NCBI GenBank assembly: GCA_027624175.1
Contig: JAQBXT010000002.1
Span: 32,596-96,595, forward strand
From: Pseudomonadota bacterium
GTDB taxonomy: Bacteria; Pseudomonadota; Gammaproteobacteria; Burkholderiales; SG8-39
Length of the DNA: 64,000 nt
Reading direction: 5' to 3'
Part shown: piece by piece, positions 8,341 to 17,246 of the stretch
Layout of the letters: every line of letters begins with the position of its first letter
Numbering within the stretch: the stretch's first letter is position 1
Position numbers and translations under genes: made by a program
Notes under the pieces: model-generated
Databases searched by the model: none
Told to the model about the DNA's origin: nothing
What the model saw: the letters and a program-made list of their open reading frames with translations, nothing else

Positions 8341-8432
8341 CCGTCAACCTGGCGCGGCGGCTGCGGCGGGCCGAACCGAACGTCAGCCGCACGCTGGGCG
8401 AACTCGCCGCCGCGGGCAAACGCTCGCCCTAG
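8341..8432 (+). pseudogene. Possible relic of a helix-turn-helix regulator C terminus
   Basis: In the +1-shifted frame after the toxin gene the translation VNLARRLRRAEPNVSRTLGELAAAGK ends at a TAG. The phrase resembles the DNA-recognition part of winged helix proteins encoded in toxin-antitoxin neighbourhoods. There is no start codon or N-terminal domain. The match is short and low in complexity, so it may be chance. Confidence 0.25.
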
Positions 8433-9442
8433 CCGGAACTCCTTTCGGGGAGCGCCGGGGCATACTCCGGCACCCAGGCACGCAGGCGCTCGCGCACCGC
8501 CTCGGCGCCGGGATTTTTCTCCGCGGCGATCCAGGCCAGCACCTCCTCGAGCAACGCGCCGTCCGCGTTTGCGTGTGCGCGCGCCACGCGCAGCTTGGGA
8601 TGCGGGGTGGGCAGTGTGTGCTCGGCGTCGGCGAGCAGCTCCTCGAACAGCTTCTCGCCCGGGCGCAGCCCGGTGTACTCGATGCGGATGTCGTTCTCGG
8701 ACAAGCCCGAGAGCCGGATCAACTGGCGCGCGAGATCCGCGATGCGCACCGGTTCGCCCATCTCGAGCACGTAGATCTCGCCGCCCGCGCCCATCAGCGC
8801 CGCCTGCAGCACGAGCTGCGTGGCCTCGGGGATGGACATGAAGTAACGCTGGACCTCGCGATGCGTCACCGTGACCGGGCCGCCGCGCGCGATCTGCTCG
8901 CGAAAACGCGGGATCACGCTGCCGGTGGAGCCGAGCACGTTGCCGAAGCGCACCGTCACGAATTGCGTGCCGCCGGTACCCTGCAAGGCCTGGCAGGCGA
9001 GTTCCGCCAGCCGCTTGGAGGCGCCCATGACGTTGGTGGGATTCACCGCCTTGTCGGTAGAGACCAGCACGAACTTGCGCGCGCCCGCGGCCTGCGCCGG
9101 GCGCAGGAGCACCGCATCGAGACCTTCCAATCGCAGCAAAGCCTGCTCCGCGGCGGACTTGCTGCGGCCGTAGGCGTCGTCCGGATGCGCGGCCTTGATC
9201 GAGCTGAGGTAGACAAAGCGCCGCGCGCCCGACTCGAGCGCGGCCTTGGCCCGCGCGATCGTGCCTTCGACGTTGACGGGGTGCAGGTCCGCGGCGCTCG
9301 CCGACGTGTGCGCGATGTTCGCGAGATGCACGACTGCGTCGCAGCCTTGCACCGACGCGCGCAGTTCATGCCCGGCCGCGGCGAGCGTGGGACACAGATG
9401 GCTGCCGATGAAGCCGGAGGCGCCGGTGACATGAATGCGCAT
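8429..9442 (-). CDS. Chimeric SDR: epimerase N-terminal part fused to CapD/WbpM-type dehydratase C-terminal part
   Basis: A 337-residue open frame from ATG 9442 ([16 protein letters not shown]). Residues 1 to ~125 read as a nucleotide-sugar epimerase: GxxGxx[17 protein letters not shown] and [15 protein letters not shown]. Then, after LLRPAQ, the sequence jumps to [20 protein letters not shown], which is the middle of a CapD/WbpM/FlaA1 UDP-GlcNAc 4,6-dehydratase, and follows that family to its end ([48 protein letters not shown]). The membrane part and NAD-binding half of WbpM are missing, and the epimerase half also lacks ~30 residues after GHELRASVQ. The result holds two SxK/YxxxK-like blocks in one Rossmann-like chain. 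Most likely an in-frame deletion scar joining two former neighbours; activity is doubtful. Confidence 0.75.
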   Translation of the reverse strand: MRIHVTGASGFIGSHLCPTLAAAGHELRASVQGCDAVVHLANIAHTSASAADLHPVNVEGTIARAKAALESGARRFVYLSSIKAAHPDDAYGRSKSAAEQALLRLEGLDAVLLRPAQAAGARKFVLVSTDKAVNPTNVMGASKRLAELACQALQGTGGTQFVTVRFGNVLGSTGSVIPRFREQIARGGPVTVTHREVQRYFMSIPEATQLVLQAALMGAGGEIYVLEMGEPVRIADLARQLIRLSGLSENDIRIEYTGLRPGEKLFEELLADAEHTLPTPHPKLRVARAHANADGALLEEVLAWIAAEKNPGAEAVRERLRAWVPEYAPALPERSSG

Positions 9443-9486
9443 CGGGGCCGATACTACCGCCAGGACGGGCACCTCTCTCTTCAGGC

Positions 9487-9515
9487 TTGCAAATTAGATA
9501 CGTCGCTTCTAATAT
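9487..9515 (+). promoter_or_regulatory. Sigma-70-like promoter for the DUF4143 ATPase
   Basis: TTGCAA and TAATAT are separated by exactly 17 bases in a locally AT-rich patch that stands out from the surrounding GC-rich DNA. The predicted transcription start falls at about 9522, right at the second ATG (9523) of the downstream gene, so that mRNA may be leaderless. No experimental support. Confidence 0.45.
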
Positions 9516-10677
9516 GCAAGGCATGTATGAACGCCTCTGCGCCGCCCGCCTGCTCGAACTGGCGCGGCGTTTCCCCGCGGTCGCCATCCTGGGCGCGCGC
9601 CAGGTCGGCAAGACCACGCTGGCGCGCAAGGTGTTCGGCGGCCTGCGCTACCTGGACCTCGAGGATCCCCGCACGGCGCAGCGCTTCCGCGACGATGCGC
9701 GGCTCGCGCTCGATGCGCTGCCGGACGGCGCGATCCTCGACGAGGCGCAAGCCGTCCCCGAGCTGTTCGCCGCGCTACGCGGCACCATAGACGCCGAGCG
9801 CCGCCGCACCGGCCGCTTCATCGTGCTTGGCTCCGCACAGCCGGCCCTGGTTCGGGGAATCTCGGAGTCGCTCGGCGGCCGCGTCGCGGTGGTCGAACTC
9901 GACCCCCTCTCGGCCTGCGAGGCTGCGACCGGGGAGCATGCGGCCGGCTGGCGCGCGCTCTGGCTGAAGGGCGGGTTTCCCGACGCGCTCGGCGGCGATT
10001 TCCGGGAATGGTGGGAAGCCTACCTGCGCACCCTGCTGGAGCGCGACCTGCCCCAGTACGGGGTTGCCGCCGATCCGCTGTTCATGCGGCGTCTGCTGAC
10101 CATGCTCGCGCACCAGCACGGCGGACTGTTCAACGCTTCGGCGCTGGGCGCCTCGCTCGGCGTCTCCTATCACACCGTGCAGCGACAGGTGGACGTGCTG
10201 GAGTCGGTGTTCCTCGCACGACGCCTGCCGCCATACTTCCGCAACGTCGGCAAGCGGCTCACCAAGGCGCCGAAGCTGTTCCTGCGCGACACCGGATTGC
10301 TGCACCATCTCCTCAATATCGGCTCGGCCGAGGACCTGGACGCACATCCCGCGCGCGGCGCGAGCTGGGAGGGATTCGTCGCCGAGGATATCCTGCGGCG
10401 CGAGCGCGTCGCTCGTCCCGGCTCGCAGGGCTGCTTCTGGCGCACCTTGGCCGGCGCCGAGATCGACCTGCTGCTCGACCGCGGCGATGCGCGCGTCGCC
10501 ATCGAGATCAAGGCGGGCCGCGGCGACGCGCCGCGCACGGTGCGTGCCCTGCGCGAGGCGCTGCCGGACGTGCGGGCGGAACGCGCCTGGATCGTCGACC
10601 AGGCACCGGGCACGGAACTGCTCGCGCCCCGCATCGCGCGGATCGGGTTCGCAGAGGCGAGCGGCGGAACGCCGTGA
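9514..10677 (+). CDS. AAA-type ATPase with DUF4143 C-terminal domain
   Basis: A 387-residue protein (384 if translation starts at ATG 9523). The N-terminal AAA_14 domain has a Walker A motif in VAILGARQVGKTTLARKVF, a Walker B-like AILDEAQAVPELF and a sensor in RFIVLGSAQP. The C-terminal DUF4143 domain follows with the usual KLFLRDTGLLHHLL block and a nuclease-like ending, AGAEIDLLLDRG...VAIEIKAGR, in which the E/D...E-x-K residues resemble the PD-(D/E)XK fold. Members are widespread, patchily distributed and often sit beside toxin-antitoxin genes or in defence-rich areas, but their function is not established. The gene is flanked by sugar-nucleotide genes with which it has no obvious functional link. 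Probably horizontally acquired. Confidence 0.85.
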   Translation: MQGMYERLCAARLLELARRFPAVAILGARQVGKTTLARKVFGGLRYLDLEDPRTAQRFRDDARLALDALPDGAILDEAQAVPELFAALRGTIDAERRRTGRFIVLGSAQPALVRGISESLGGRVAVVELDPLSACEAATGEHAAGWRALWLKGGFPDALGGDFREWWEAYLRTLLERDLPQYGVAADPLFMRRLLTMLAHQHGGLFNASALGASLGVSYHTVQRQVDVLESVFLARRLPPYFRNVGKRLTKAPKLFLRDTGLLHHLLNIGSAEDLDAHPARGASWEGFVAEDILRRERVARPGSQGCFWRTLAGAEIDLLLDRGDARVAIEIKAGRGDAPRTVRALREALPDVRAERAWIVDQAPGTELLAPRIARIGFAEASGGTP

Positions 10678-10694
10678 CACGGGATGCCAGGCAC

Positions 10695-12110
10695 ATGACG
10701 CTTCCCGTCCAGCCCGTGATCCTCGCGGGCGGCTACGGCACGCGGCTCTGGCCAATGTCGCGCAAGCTCCTGCCCAAGCAGTTCCTGCCGCTCGTGTCGG
10801 CACAAACCATGCTGCAAGAAACGGTGGCGCGGGCGCAGTGCCTGCGCAATGCCAGGCCACCCTTGGTGGTGGTGAGCGAGGAGCATCGCTTTCTCGCGGC
10901 CGAGCAGTTGCGCGCGATGGGCGCCGAGGGCGCGACGCTGCTCCTCGAGCCCGCGGGACGCGGCACCGCACCTGCGGCTGCACTGGCGTGCCTGTCCGCC
11001 ATCGAGCATGACCCCAACGCGATTGTCCTGCTGCTTGCGGCAGACCATCTCATCGCAGATGCGAATCGGTTCCTTGAGTGTGTCACGGTGGCCGTCGGCC
11101 TTGCCCAAGACGGAGGTCTCGTCACCTTTGGCATGCAGCCCGACGGGCCAGCGACAGGGTACGGGTACGTCGTTCGCGGTGAGCCGCTCGGCGCCGGATT
11201 CCGCGTCAGGCAGTTCGTCGAAAAACCCGACGCCGCGCGCGCAGCGCAATTGATCGGCGCTGGCGGCGTCTACTGGAACAGCGGCATGTTGGTGTTCGCC
11301 GCCGCCACCTACATGGCGGAACTGGCGAAACATCGCCCCGACATCGCCGCGGCAGTGCGCAAAGCCTGGGACATGCGCAGCAGCGATCTCGATTTCATTC
11401 GGCCGGGCCGCGACGCCTTCCTCGCCTGCCCGCAGGATTCAGTGGATTATGCGGTGATGGAGCGCACTGCGAACGCGGTCGTGGTGCCGGGCGATTTCGG
11501 CTGGAGCGATCTCGGATCCTGGGACACGCTGTGGGAGGCAGGCCGCAAGGATGATCGCGGCAACGTCGCCGTCGGCGATACGCAGCTCCTGGAGACCAGG
11601 GACAGCTATGTGCGAGCGGAAAGCCGCCTGGTGACGGTACTCGGCCTCGACAACGCGGTGGTCGTGGAAACCAGCGACGCGGTACTCGTCGCTTCGCGCG
11701 AACACGCTCAGCGGGTGAAGGAAATCGTGGCGCGGCTCGCCGACGAGAAGCGCAGTGAGTACCTGAGCCACGACCGCGTGTATCGGCCGTGGGGTTACTA
11801 CGAAAGCGTGGACGCGGGCAGCCGGTACCAGGTGAAGCGCATCGTGGTGAACCCCGGCCAGGCGCTTTCGCTACAGATGCATCAACGCCGCGCCGAGCAC
11901 TGGGTGGTGGTGTCGGGCACCGCGCGCGTCACGCGCGGCGAGGAGGTCCTAACGCTTTCCGAAAACCAGTCGACGTTCATCCCCGTGGGCACCAAGCATC
12001 GCCTCGAAAATCCCGGCGGCGCGCCGCTGCAGATCATCGAGGTGCAGTCCGGGGACTACCTGGGCGAGGACGACATCGTGCGCTTCGAAGACGGCTACGG
12101 CCGCCGGTAG
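10695..12110 (+). CDS. manC: Mannose-1-phosphate guanylyltransferase / mannose-6-phosphate isomerase
   Basis: A 471-residue bifunctional type II PMI-GMP enzyme that makes GDP-mannose. The N-terminal nucleotidyltransferase domain has the signature VILAGGYGTRLWPMSRKLLPKQFL (residues ~8-31) and FVEKP near residue 175. The C-terminal cupin domain (from about residue 355) has the isomerase block RPWGYYESVDAGSRYQ, LSLQMHQRRAEHW and FIPVGTKHRLEN with the metal-binding Q-x-H and E-H residues. The start is ATG 10695, eighteen bases after the ATPase stop. It converges on fcl with only seven bases between stops. GDP-mannose would feed the gmd and fcl enzymes on the opposite strand; no phosphomannomutase gene lies in the window. 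Confidence 0.95.
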   Translation: MTLPVQPVILAGGYGTRLWPMSRKLLPKQFLPLVSAQTMLQETVARAQCLRNARPPLVVVSEEHRFLAAEQLRAMGAEGATLLLEPAGRGTAPAAALACLSAIEHDPNAIVLLLAADHLIADANRFLECVTVAVGLAQDGGLVTFGMQPDGPATGYGYVVRGEPLGAGFRVRQFVEKPDAARAAQLIGAGGVYWNSGMLVFAAATYMAELAKHRPDIAAAVRKAWDMRSSDLDFIRPGRDAFLACPQDSVDYAVMERTANAVVVPGDFGWSDLGSWDTLWEAGRKDDRGNVAVGDTQLLETRDSYVRAESRLVTVLGLDNAVVVETSDAVLVASREHAQRVKEIVARLADEKRSEYLSHDRVYRPWGYYESVDAGSRYQVKRIVVNPGQALSLQMHQRRAEHWVVVSGTARVTRGEEVLTLSENQSTFIPVGTKHRLENPGGAPLQIIEVQSGDYLGEDDIVRFEDGYGRR

Positions 12111-12117
12111 CACGATT

Positions 12118-13089
12118 TCAGGCTGCCGTCTGCACCTCGCGGCGCTCAAGAAAATCGCGATAAGCCAGTGCAATGCCTGCTTCCACGTTCACCCTCGGCG
12201 CCCAGCCCAGACGGACCACGCGGGAGACGTCGAGCAGCTTGCGCGGGGTGCCGTCGGGCTTGGCGGTATCGAAGTGCAGTCCGCCTTTGAAACCCACGAT
12301 GCGCGCGACCAGCTCGGCCAGCTCGCTGATGGCGAGATCGGATCCTGGGCCGATGTTGATCAAAGGCGGATAGGTCCCGATCGTCGCGTTGTACTTCGCG
12401 TCGTCCAGCCGCAGCAATGCCACGCAGGCGTCCGCCATGTCGTCGCTGTACAAGAACTCGCGCCGCGGCTTCCCCGTTCCCCATACCACCAGGGCTTCGT
12501 CGCCGCGCGCTTTCGCCTCATGCGCCTTGCGGATCAGCGCCGGCAGGACGTGCGAGGTACGCAGATCGTAGTTGTCGCCGGGGCCGTACAGATTCGTCGG
12601 CATGACGGCAAGGAACTGTGTGCCGTATTGACGGTTGTACGCTGAACACATCTCGATGCCGGCAATCTTCGCGAGCGCATACGGGCGGTTGGTCGGCTCG
12701 AGCGGCCCGGTGAGGAGATGCTCCTCCTTCATCGGCTGCGGGCACTCGCGCGGATAGATGCAGGAGGAACCGAGGAACAAGAGCCGCGTCACGCCCGCAC
12801 GCCAGGCCTCATGGATGACATTGGTCTGGATCGCCAGGTTCTCGCGGATCAACTCGGCCGGCAGCGTGTCGTTGGCGAGGATGCCGCCGACCTTCGCCGC
12901 GGCGAGCAGCACGTGCCGCGGCCGCTCGGCCTCGAAGAAGCGGCGTACCGCCACCGCGTCCGCCAGCTCGAGGTCGGCGTGGGTGCGCAACAGCAGGTTC
13001 TCATGACCCGCGGCGCGCAGCCGGCGCACCAGCGCCGAGCCTGCAAGGCCGCTGTGTCCCGCAACGTAGATCTTGTCGGTCCGCTCCAC
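12118..13089 (-). CDS. fcl: GDP-L-fucose synthase
   Basis: A 323-residue short-chain dehydrogenase that epimerises and reduces GDP-4-keto-6-deoxymannose to GDP-L-fucose using NADPH. It shows the cofactor motif GHSGLAGSALVRRL (residues 11-24), the family block LFLGSSCIYPRECPQPMKEEHLL with the active-site serine and cysteine, and the catalytic YALAKIAG tyrosine-lysine pair. The start is GTG 13089, one base after the gmd stop, so the two steps of the pathway are coupled. Normal length. A convergent manC gene supplies GDP-mannose for the pathway. Confidence 0.96.
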   Translation of the reverse strand: MERTDKIYVAGHSGLAGSALVRRLRAAGHENLLLRTHADLELADAVAVRRFFEAERPRHVLLAAAKVGGILANDTLPAELIRENLAIQTNVIHEAWRAGVTRLLFLGSSCIYPRECPQPMKEEHLLTGPLEPTNRPYALAKIAGIEMCSAYNRQYGTQFLAVMPTNLYGPGDNYDLRTSHVLPALIRKAHEAKARGDEALVVWGTGKPRREFLYSDDMADACVALLRLDDAKYNATIGTYPPLINIGPGSDLAISELAELVARIVGFKGGLHFDTAKPDGTPRKLLDVSRVVRLGWAPRVNVEAGIALAYRDFLERREVQTAA

Positions 13090-13090
13090 G

Positions 13091-14179
13091 CTATTCGTAC
13101 TGCCGATGCACGGTGTGGCCGTGCTTCGTCACGAGCGCGTCGCGCTCGGCCTCGCGCATGTCGGCGTGCGCCATCTCCTCGACCAGTGCGTCGAACGAGG
13201 TCTTCGCCGTCCAGCCCAGCTTCGTCTTCGCCTTGGACGGATCGCCGAGCAGGGTGTCGACCTCAGCCGGGCGGAAGTAGCACCGGTCCACGGCCACGAT
13301 CTTCTTGCCCACGGTATCCGATGCGTGCTCCTCCGCGCCCGCGCCCTTCCACGATAGCTTCATCTCGAGCTTCTGTGCCGCAAGATTGACGAAATCGCGC
13401 ACGCTGTACTGCTTGCCCGTGGCGATAACGTAGTCCTCGGCTTGCTTCTGCTGCAGCATCAGCCACTGCGCCTCGACGTAGTCGCGCGCGTGGCCCCAGT
13501 CGCGCCGTGCATCGAGATTCCCGAGGTAGAGGCACTCCTGCAGCCCAAGCTTGATGCGCGCGAGCGCGCGCGTGATCTTGCGCGACACGAAAGTCTCGCC
13601 GCGGATCGGCGACTCGTGATTGAAGAGAATCCCGTTGCAGGCGTACATGCCGTAGGACTCGCGGTAATTCACCGTGATCCAGTACGCGTAGAGCTTCGCC
13701 ACGCCGTAGGGAGAGCGCGGGTAGAAGGGCGTGGTCTCCTTCTGCGGCGTCTCCACCACCTTGCCGTAGAGCTCCGAGGTCGAGGCCTGGTAGAAGCGCG
13801 TCTTCTTTTCCATGCCGAGGATGCGCACTGCCTCCAGGAGCCGCAGCGTGCCCATGCCGTCCGAATCGGCGGTGTACTCGGGCTCCTCGAACGACACCGC
13901 GACGTGGCTCTGCGCCGCGAGGTTGTAGATCTCGTCGGGCTGGGACTGCTGCACGATGCGCGTCAGGCTCGACGAATCGGTCATGTCGCCGTAGTGCAAG
14001 ATCAGGCGCCGGTCGGGCTCGTGCGGGTCCTGGTACAGATGGTCGATGCGCTGCGTGTTGAAGCTCGAGGCGCGGCGCTTGATGCCGTGCACCTCGTAGC
14101 CCTTGGCGAGCAGGAATTCGGCGAGGTAGGCGCCATCCTGGCCGGTGATGCCGGTGATCAATTCGATTTTCCTGCTCAT
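13091..14179 (-). CDS. gmd: GDP-mannose 4,6-dehydratase
   Basis: A 362-residue SDR enzyme converting GDP-mannose to GDP-4-keto-6-deoxymannose with bound NADP. The start at ATG 14179 ([19 protein letters not shown]) gives the Gmd nucleotide-binding loop; the ORF track extension to 14398 is spurious. Catalytic residues are visible in [25 protein letters not shown] and [10 protein letters not shown], and the nucleotide-binding [16 protein letters not shown] block is present. Its ATG overlaps the rfbD stop (ATGA), tying the fucose genes to the rhamnose genes in one transcript. A truncated, divergent second gmd copy lies at 7587-7757. Confidence 0.97.
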   Translation of the reverse strand: MSRKIELITGITGQDGAYLAEFLLAKGYEVHGIKRRASSFNTQRIDHLYQDPHEPDRRLILHYGDMTDSSSLTRIVQQSQPDEIYNLAAQSHVAVSFEEPEYTADSDGMGTLRLLEAVRILGMEKKTRFYQASTSELYGKVVETPQKETTPFYPRSPYGVAKLYAYWITVNYRESYGMYACNGILFNHESPIRGETFVSRKITRALARIKLGLQECLYLGNLDARRDWGHARDYVEAQWLMLQQKQAEDYVIATGKQYSVRDFVNLAAQKLEMKLSWKGAGAEEHASDTVGKKIVAVDRCYFRPAEVDTLLGDPSKAKTKLGWTAKTSFDALVEEMAHADMREAERDALVTKHGHTVHRQYE

Positions 14180-15015
14180 CGTGCGGCCAATGTTACCTCG
14201 GAGAGCTGCTCCTCCCACGACGCCAGCGAAAGACCGAAGTCCTTGCGCAGCCGCGAGCAGTCCAGGCACGAATTTCGCGGCCGCCGTGCGGGTGTGGGGT
14301 AGTCCTCCGTGCGGATCGCCACCACCGGCGTGGCGATGCCCGCACGGGCGAGGATGGCGCGCGCGAAGCCGCACCAGCTCGCCTCGCCTGCCGCGCAAAA
14401 GTGATAGAGCCCGCCAGCCCCGCGTGGCAGCAACTGTGCCGTGGCCCGGGCGATCGCCAGGCTGGAAGTCGGCGCGCCGATCTGGTCATCCACCACGCGC
14501 AGTTCGGGGCGCTCGCGCGCCAGGCGCAGCATGGTGAGCAGAAAATTGCTCCCGCGCGGCCCGTACACCCAGCTGGTGCGCAGGATCAGGTGCCGGCAAC
14601 CCGAGTCAGCAATGGCGCGCTCACCAGCGAGCTTCGAGGCGCCGTAGATATTGAGCGGATTGAGCTCATCGTTTTCGACATAGGGCGAATTCTTGCTGCC
14701 GTCGAAAACGCAGTCGGTGGAGTAGTGCACGAGCAACGCCCCGCTGCGCTTCGCCTCTGCGGCCAACACGCCCGGTGCGACCGCGTTCACCGCGAACGCG
14801 AGATCGCGCTCGGACTCCGCCTTGTCCACCGCAGTGTAGGCCGCAGCATTGACGATCACTTCCGGTTTGGCGGCCCGCACCACTTCGCCGATCCGTTCCG
14901 CGTCGCGCAGATCGAGCTCGGCGCGGCCAAGCGCCGTGACCTCGCCCAGCGCCGCCAGCGTCTTCTGCAACTCCCAACCGACCTGGCCGTCCTTGCCGGT
15001 CAGCAGGATCCTCAA
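14176..15015 (-). CDS. rfbD: dTDP-4-dehydrorhamnose reductase
   Basis: A 279-residue NAD(P)-dependent reductase catalysing the last step of dTDP-L-rhamnose synthesis. The start is TTG 15015 ([16 protein letters not shown]), which overlaps the rfbC stop as TTGA; the long upstream ORF extension is a shadow of rfbC and rfbA. The GxxGxxG motif is in [10 protein letters not shown], the catalytic YxxxK in YGASKLAGE, and the substrate region in [17 protein letters not shown] and [10 protein letters not shown]. Length is slightly below the usual 290-300. It is the last rhamnose gene before gmd, with a four-base overlap. Confidence 0.95.
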   Translation of the reverse strand: MRILLTGKDGQVGWELQKTLAALGEVTALGRAELDLRDAERIGEVVRAAKPEVIVNAAAYTAVDKAESERDLAFAVNAVAPGVLAAEAKRSGALLVHYSTDCVFDGSKNSPYVENDELNPLNIYGASKLAGERAIADSGCRHLILRTSWVYGPRGSNFLLTMLRLARERPELRVVDDQIGAPTSSLAIARATAQLLPRGAGGLYHFCAAGEASWCGFARAILARAGIATPVVAIRTEDYPTPARRPRNSCLDCSRLRKDFGLSLASWEEQLSEVTLAAR

Positions 15016-15557
15016 GCGAACAGCTCCGCGTCGCGCAATGGCGTGCCGCCTCGGTCCTTTTCCGCCACGATCGGTGCTCCAGCGAGCGGCCATTGAATCC
15101 CCAGCGCCGCATCGCTCCACAGCAGCGTGCGCTCGTGCTCCGGGGCGTAGTAGTCGGTGGCCTTGTAGAGCACGTCGGCGGACTCCGAGGTCACAACAAA
15201 ACCGTGCGCAAAGCCCGGCGGGATCCAGGCCACGCGCTTCGATTCCGCCGACAGCGTGAAACCGGCCCATTTGCCGAAGGTGGGTGAACTCTTGCGCAGG
15301 TCGACCGCCACGTCCCACACCTCGCCCGCGATCACGCGCACGAGTTTCCCCTGCGCCTGGAGAATCTGGTAGTGCAGCCCGCGCAGCACGTTTTTCGTCG
15401 AGCGCGAATGATTGTCCTGCACGAACTCCACGTCCACGCCAGTCGCCTTGTGGAACGCGCGCCGGTGATAGCTCTCGAAGAAGAAGCCGCGAGCGTCGCC
15501 GAATAACTTCGGCTCGAGGAGCAGCACCTCGGGAATGCTGGTGCGCACGACCTGCAT
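15012..15557 (-). CDS. rfbC: dTDP-4-dehydrorhamnose 3,5-epimerase
   Basis: A 181-residue cupin-fold epimerase acting on dTDP-4-keto-6-deoxyglucose, the third step to dTDP-L-rhamnose. The start is ATG 15557, overlapping the rfbA stop (ATGA). The family signatures are all present: GDARGFFFESYHRRAF, FVQDNHSRSTKNVLRGLHYQ with the catalytic histidine, GEVWDVAVDLRKSSPTFGKW, and the tyrosine-containing YKATDYYAPEHERTLLW. Normal length, no truncation. Confidence 0.97.
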   Translation of the reverse strand: MQVVRTSIPEVLLLEPKLFGDARGFFFESYHRRAFHKATGVDVEFVQDNHSRSTKNVLRGLHYQILQAQGKLVRVIAGEVWDVAVDLRKSSPTFGKWAGFTLSAESKRVAWIPPGFAHGFVVTSESADVLYKATDYYAPEHERTLLWSDAALGIQWPLAGAPIVAEKDRGGTPLRDAELFA

Positions 15558-16432
15558 CAGGGCACTTTTTCGGCCAGGATGCGCAGCAGGTACGCGCCGT
15601 AGCCGCTCTTGGCGAGCGGTTGTGCCAGGGCTTTGAGCCGCGCCCTGGTGATCCAATTCTCGCGGTAGGCGATCTCCTCGACGCAGGCGATCTTGAGCCC
15701 CTGGCGCCGCTCGATGGTCTCGATGAAGTGCGAGGCTTCGAGCAGCGACTCATGCGTGCCGGTATCGAGCCAGGCGTGGCCCCGGCCCATGGTCAACACC
15801 TGCAACTCGCCGCGCTTGAGGTACGCCCGGTTCACATCCGTGATCTCGAGCTCGCCGCGGGCTGACGGCTTGAGCCTGGAGGCGATGTCGACCACGCGGT
15901 TGTCGTAGAAGTACAACCCGACGACCGCGAACGGCGATTTCGGGTGCGCGGGCTTTTCTTCGATGCTGGTGGCCTTTCCGCGCCGGTCAAAGGCGACGAC
16001 GCCGTAGCGTTCGGGGTCCGTGACCTGGTAGGCGAATACCGTGGCACCCTTTTTCTGCTTTGCCGCCTGTCTGAACAGCCCGGTGAGGTCGTGCCCGTAG
16101 AACACGTTGTCACCGAGCACCAGTGCGACTGAATCCTTGCCGATGAATTTCCTGCCGATGATGAAGGCCTGCGCCAGGCCTTCGGGCCTCGGTTGCACCG
16201 CATAGCTCAGCTTGATGCCCCACTGGCGCCCGTCGCCCAGCAGCTCCCTGAACCGAGGCGTGTCCTGTTGCGTGGAGATCACCAGGATGTCGCGGATGCC
16301 CGCCATCATCAGCGTGGACAAGGGGTAGTACACCATCGGCTTGTCGTAGACCGGCAGGAGCTGCTTGGACACCACCTGCGTCACCGGGTAGAGACGCGTG
16401 CCCGAGCCGCCGGCGAGGAGGATGCCTTTCAT
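15557..16432 (-). CDS. rfbA: Glucose-1-phosphate thymidylyltransferase
   Basis: A 291-residue nucleotidyltransferase making dTDP-glucose from dTTP and glucose-1-phosphate, the entry point of the rhamnose pathway. It has the N-terminal pyrophosphorylase motif [15 protein letters not shown] (residues 4-18), the [20 protein letters not shown] block and the catalytic [12 protein letters not shown] aspartate. In many cluster layouts rfbB directly precedes rfbA; here three small toxin-antitoxin-like genes occupy the ~1.1 kb between them. The start ATG 16432 agrees with the family. Confidence 0.97.
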   Translation of the reverse strand: MKGILLAGGSGTRLYPVTQVVSKQLLPVYDKPMVYYPLSTLMMAGIRDILVISTQQDTPRFRELLGDGRQWGIKLSYAVQPRPEGLAQAFIIGRKFIGKDSVALVLGDNVFYGHDLTGLFRQAAKQKKGATVFAYQVTDPERYGVVAFDRRGKATSIEEKPAHPKSPFAVVGLYFYDNRVVDIASRLKPSARGELEITDVNRAYLKRGELQVLTMGRGHAWLDTGTHESLLEASHFIETIERRQGLKIACVEEIAYRENWITRARLKALAQPLAKSGYGAYLLRILAEKVP

Positions 16433-16491
16433 GTTCGCTCGCCCATGGGGTCAACCGGCCAATTCGCGGCCCGAGATCCGCGGCAGAACGC

Positions 16492-16704
16492 TCACCCGTC
16501 TACCTCAACCACCTCCTCGTCGATGGACGGTGGGACCGCCTCCCCCCTCGCCCTCAGGCTCTCAAGATAGGCTTCGATCGCCTCCTGAATGTTCCGCAGC
16601 GCCTCGGCGCGGGTGGCGCCTTGGGAAATGCAGCCCGGGAGCGCGGGAACCTCGGCCACGTTCACCCCATCTTCGTCCTTCTCGATTAGCACACGGTACT
16701 TCAT
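16492..16704 (-). CDS. HicB-family antitoxin-like protein, orphan
   Basis: A 70-residue protein with the partially degraded RNase H fold of HicB: MKYRVLIEKDEDGVNVAEVPALPGCISQG, then TRAEALRNIQEAIEAYLESL. The start is ATG 16704, preceded by a strong AGGAGG site seven bases upstream, not the 16788 codon of the ORF track. It lacks the C-terminal DNA-binding extension of longer HicB proteins. No HicA toxin (60 residues with the GSH-x-x-F motif) is visible on either side, so it is an orphan. It sits inside the rhamnose gene block on the same strand. Confidence 0.85.
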   Translation of the reverse strand: MKYRVLIEKDEDGVNVAEVPALPGCISQGATRAEALRNIQEAIEAYLESLRARGEAVPPSIDEEVVEVDG

Positions 16705-16962
16705 CGCCTGCCTCCTAAGGGGTCTGCACCGGGACTCTCGTTCCCGCGAAAACGGGTATGCCGCCCAACCGATCGGGGGACGTGACAATCAGAAGTTCAG
16801 GACCGGACATTCTGGTCTACGCGATTGGAGTTGACTGTAGCATGACCCCGGCTTGGCTGGCCGCCCGGCGCGTCCGCGACATAAGGCCGTGCCCCATTCC
16901 CGCTCTTCAGGACGATCTCGCTCCTTCGTCAGCGCGTCGGCGCGCGCCAAACGCGCCGCGCT
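16705..16962. other. Non-coding gap within the rfb block
   Basis: A 258-base stretch between the orphan HicB-like gene and the AbrB-like gene. Apart from the hicB ribosome-binding site at its left edge, I see no gene, structured RNA or clear promoter. The ORF-track frames here are short and have no family look. It could be the site of a lost toxin gene. Confidence 0.5.
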
Positions 16963-17193
16963 TTACCTGTGCGCACTCTTGCGTGCCCATGCCACTCCGG
17001 CCGCGACGTCCTCTTCTTGAATACCGAGCGAAGCGAGCTTCTCGCGCACGACACCGGCGCGGCCGATCCGCACCGGCGTCAGGACGATGCGGCCTTCCGC
17101 GGATTGGATGTCGAAATAGCGCGTGCCCGGGAAATCCTCGACCACCGCCTTAGGCAGCGTGATCCGGTTCCTGGAAGTCATCTTGGCTAGCAT
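16963..17193 (-). CDS. AbrB/MazE/SpoVT-type DNA-binding antitoxin-like protein, orphan
   Basis: A 76-residue swapped-hairpin AbrB protein: AKMTSRNRITLPKAVVEDFPGTRYFDIQSAEGRIVLTPV is the typical DNA-binding barrel, followed by a helical tail (REKLASLGIQEEDVAAGVAWARKS) of the kind that neutralises a PIN-domain or MazF toxin. ATG 17193 is used; ATG 17181 is an alternative that still keeps the domain. No PIN or MazF toxin gene is adjacent, so it appears to be an orphan antitoxin or a free-standing regulator. The next gene upstream on the same strand is a minimal nucleotidyltransferase. Confidence 0.8.
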   Translation of the reverse strand: MLAKMTSRNRITLPKAVVEDFPGTRYFDIQSAEGRIVLTPVRIGRAGVVREKLASLGIQEEDVAAGVAWARKSAHR

Positions 17194-17246
17194 GGTAGTG
17201 GTCGACTAAGAGTAAGAAAGTAAGGTTGCCTTGTCGTAGGCGCACT

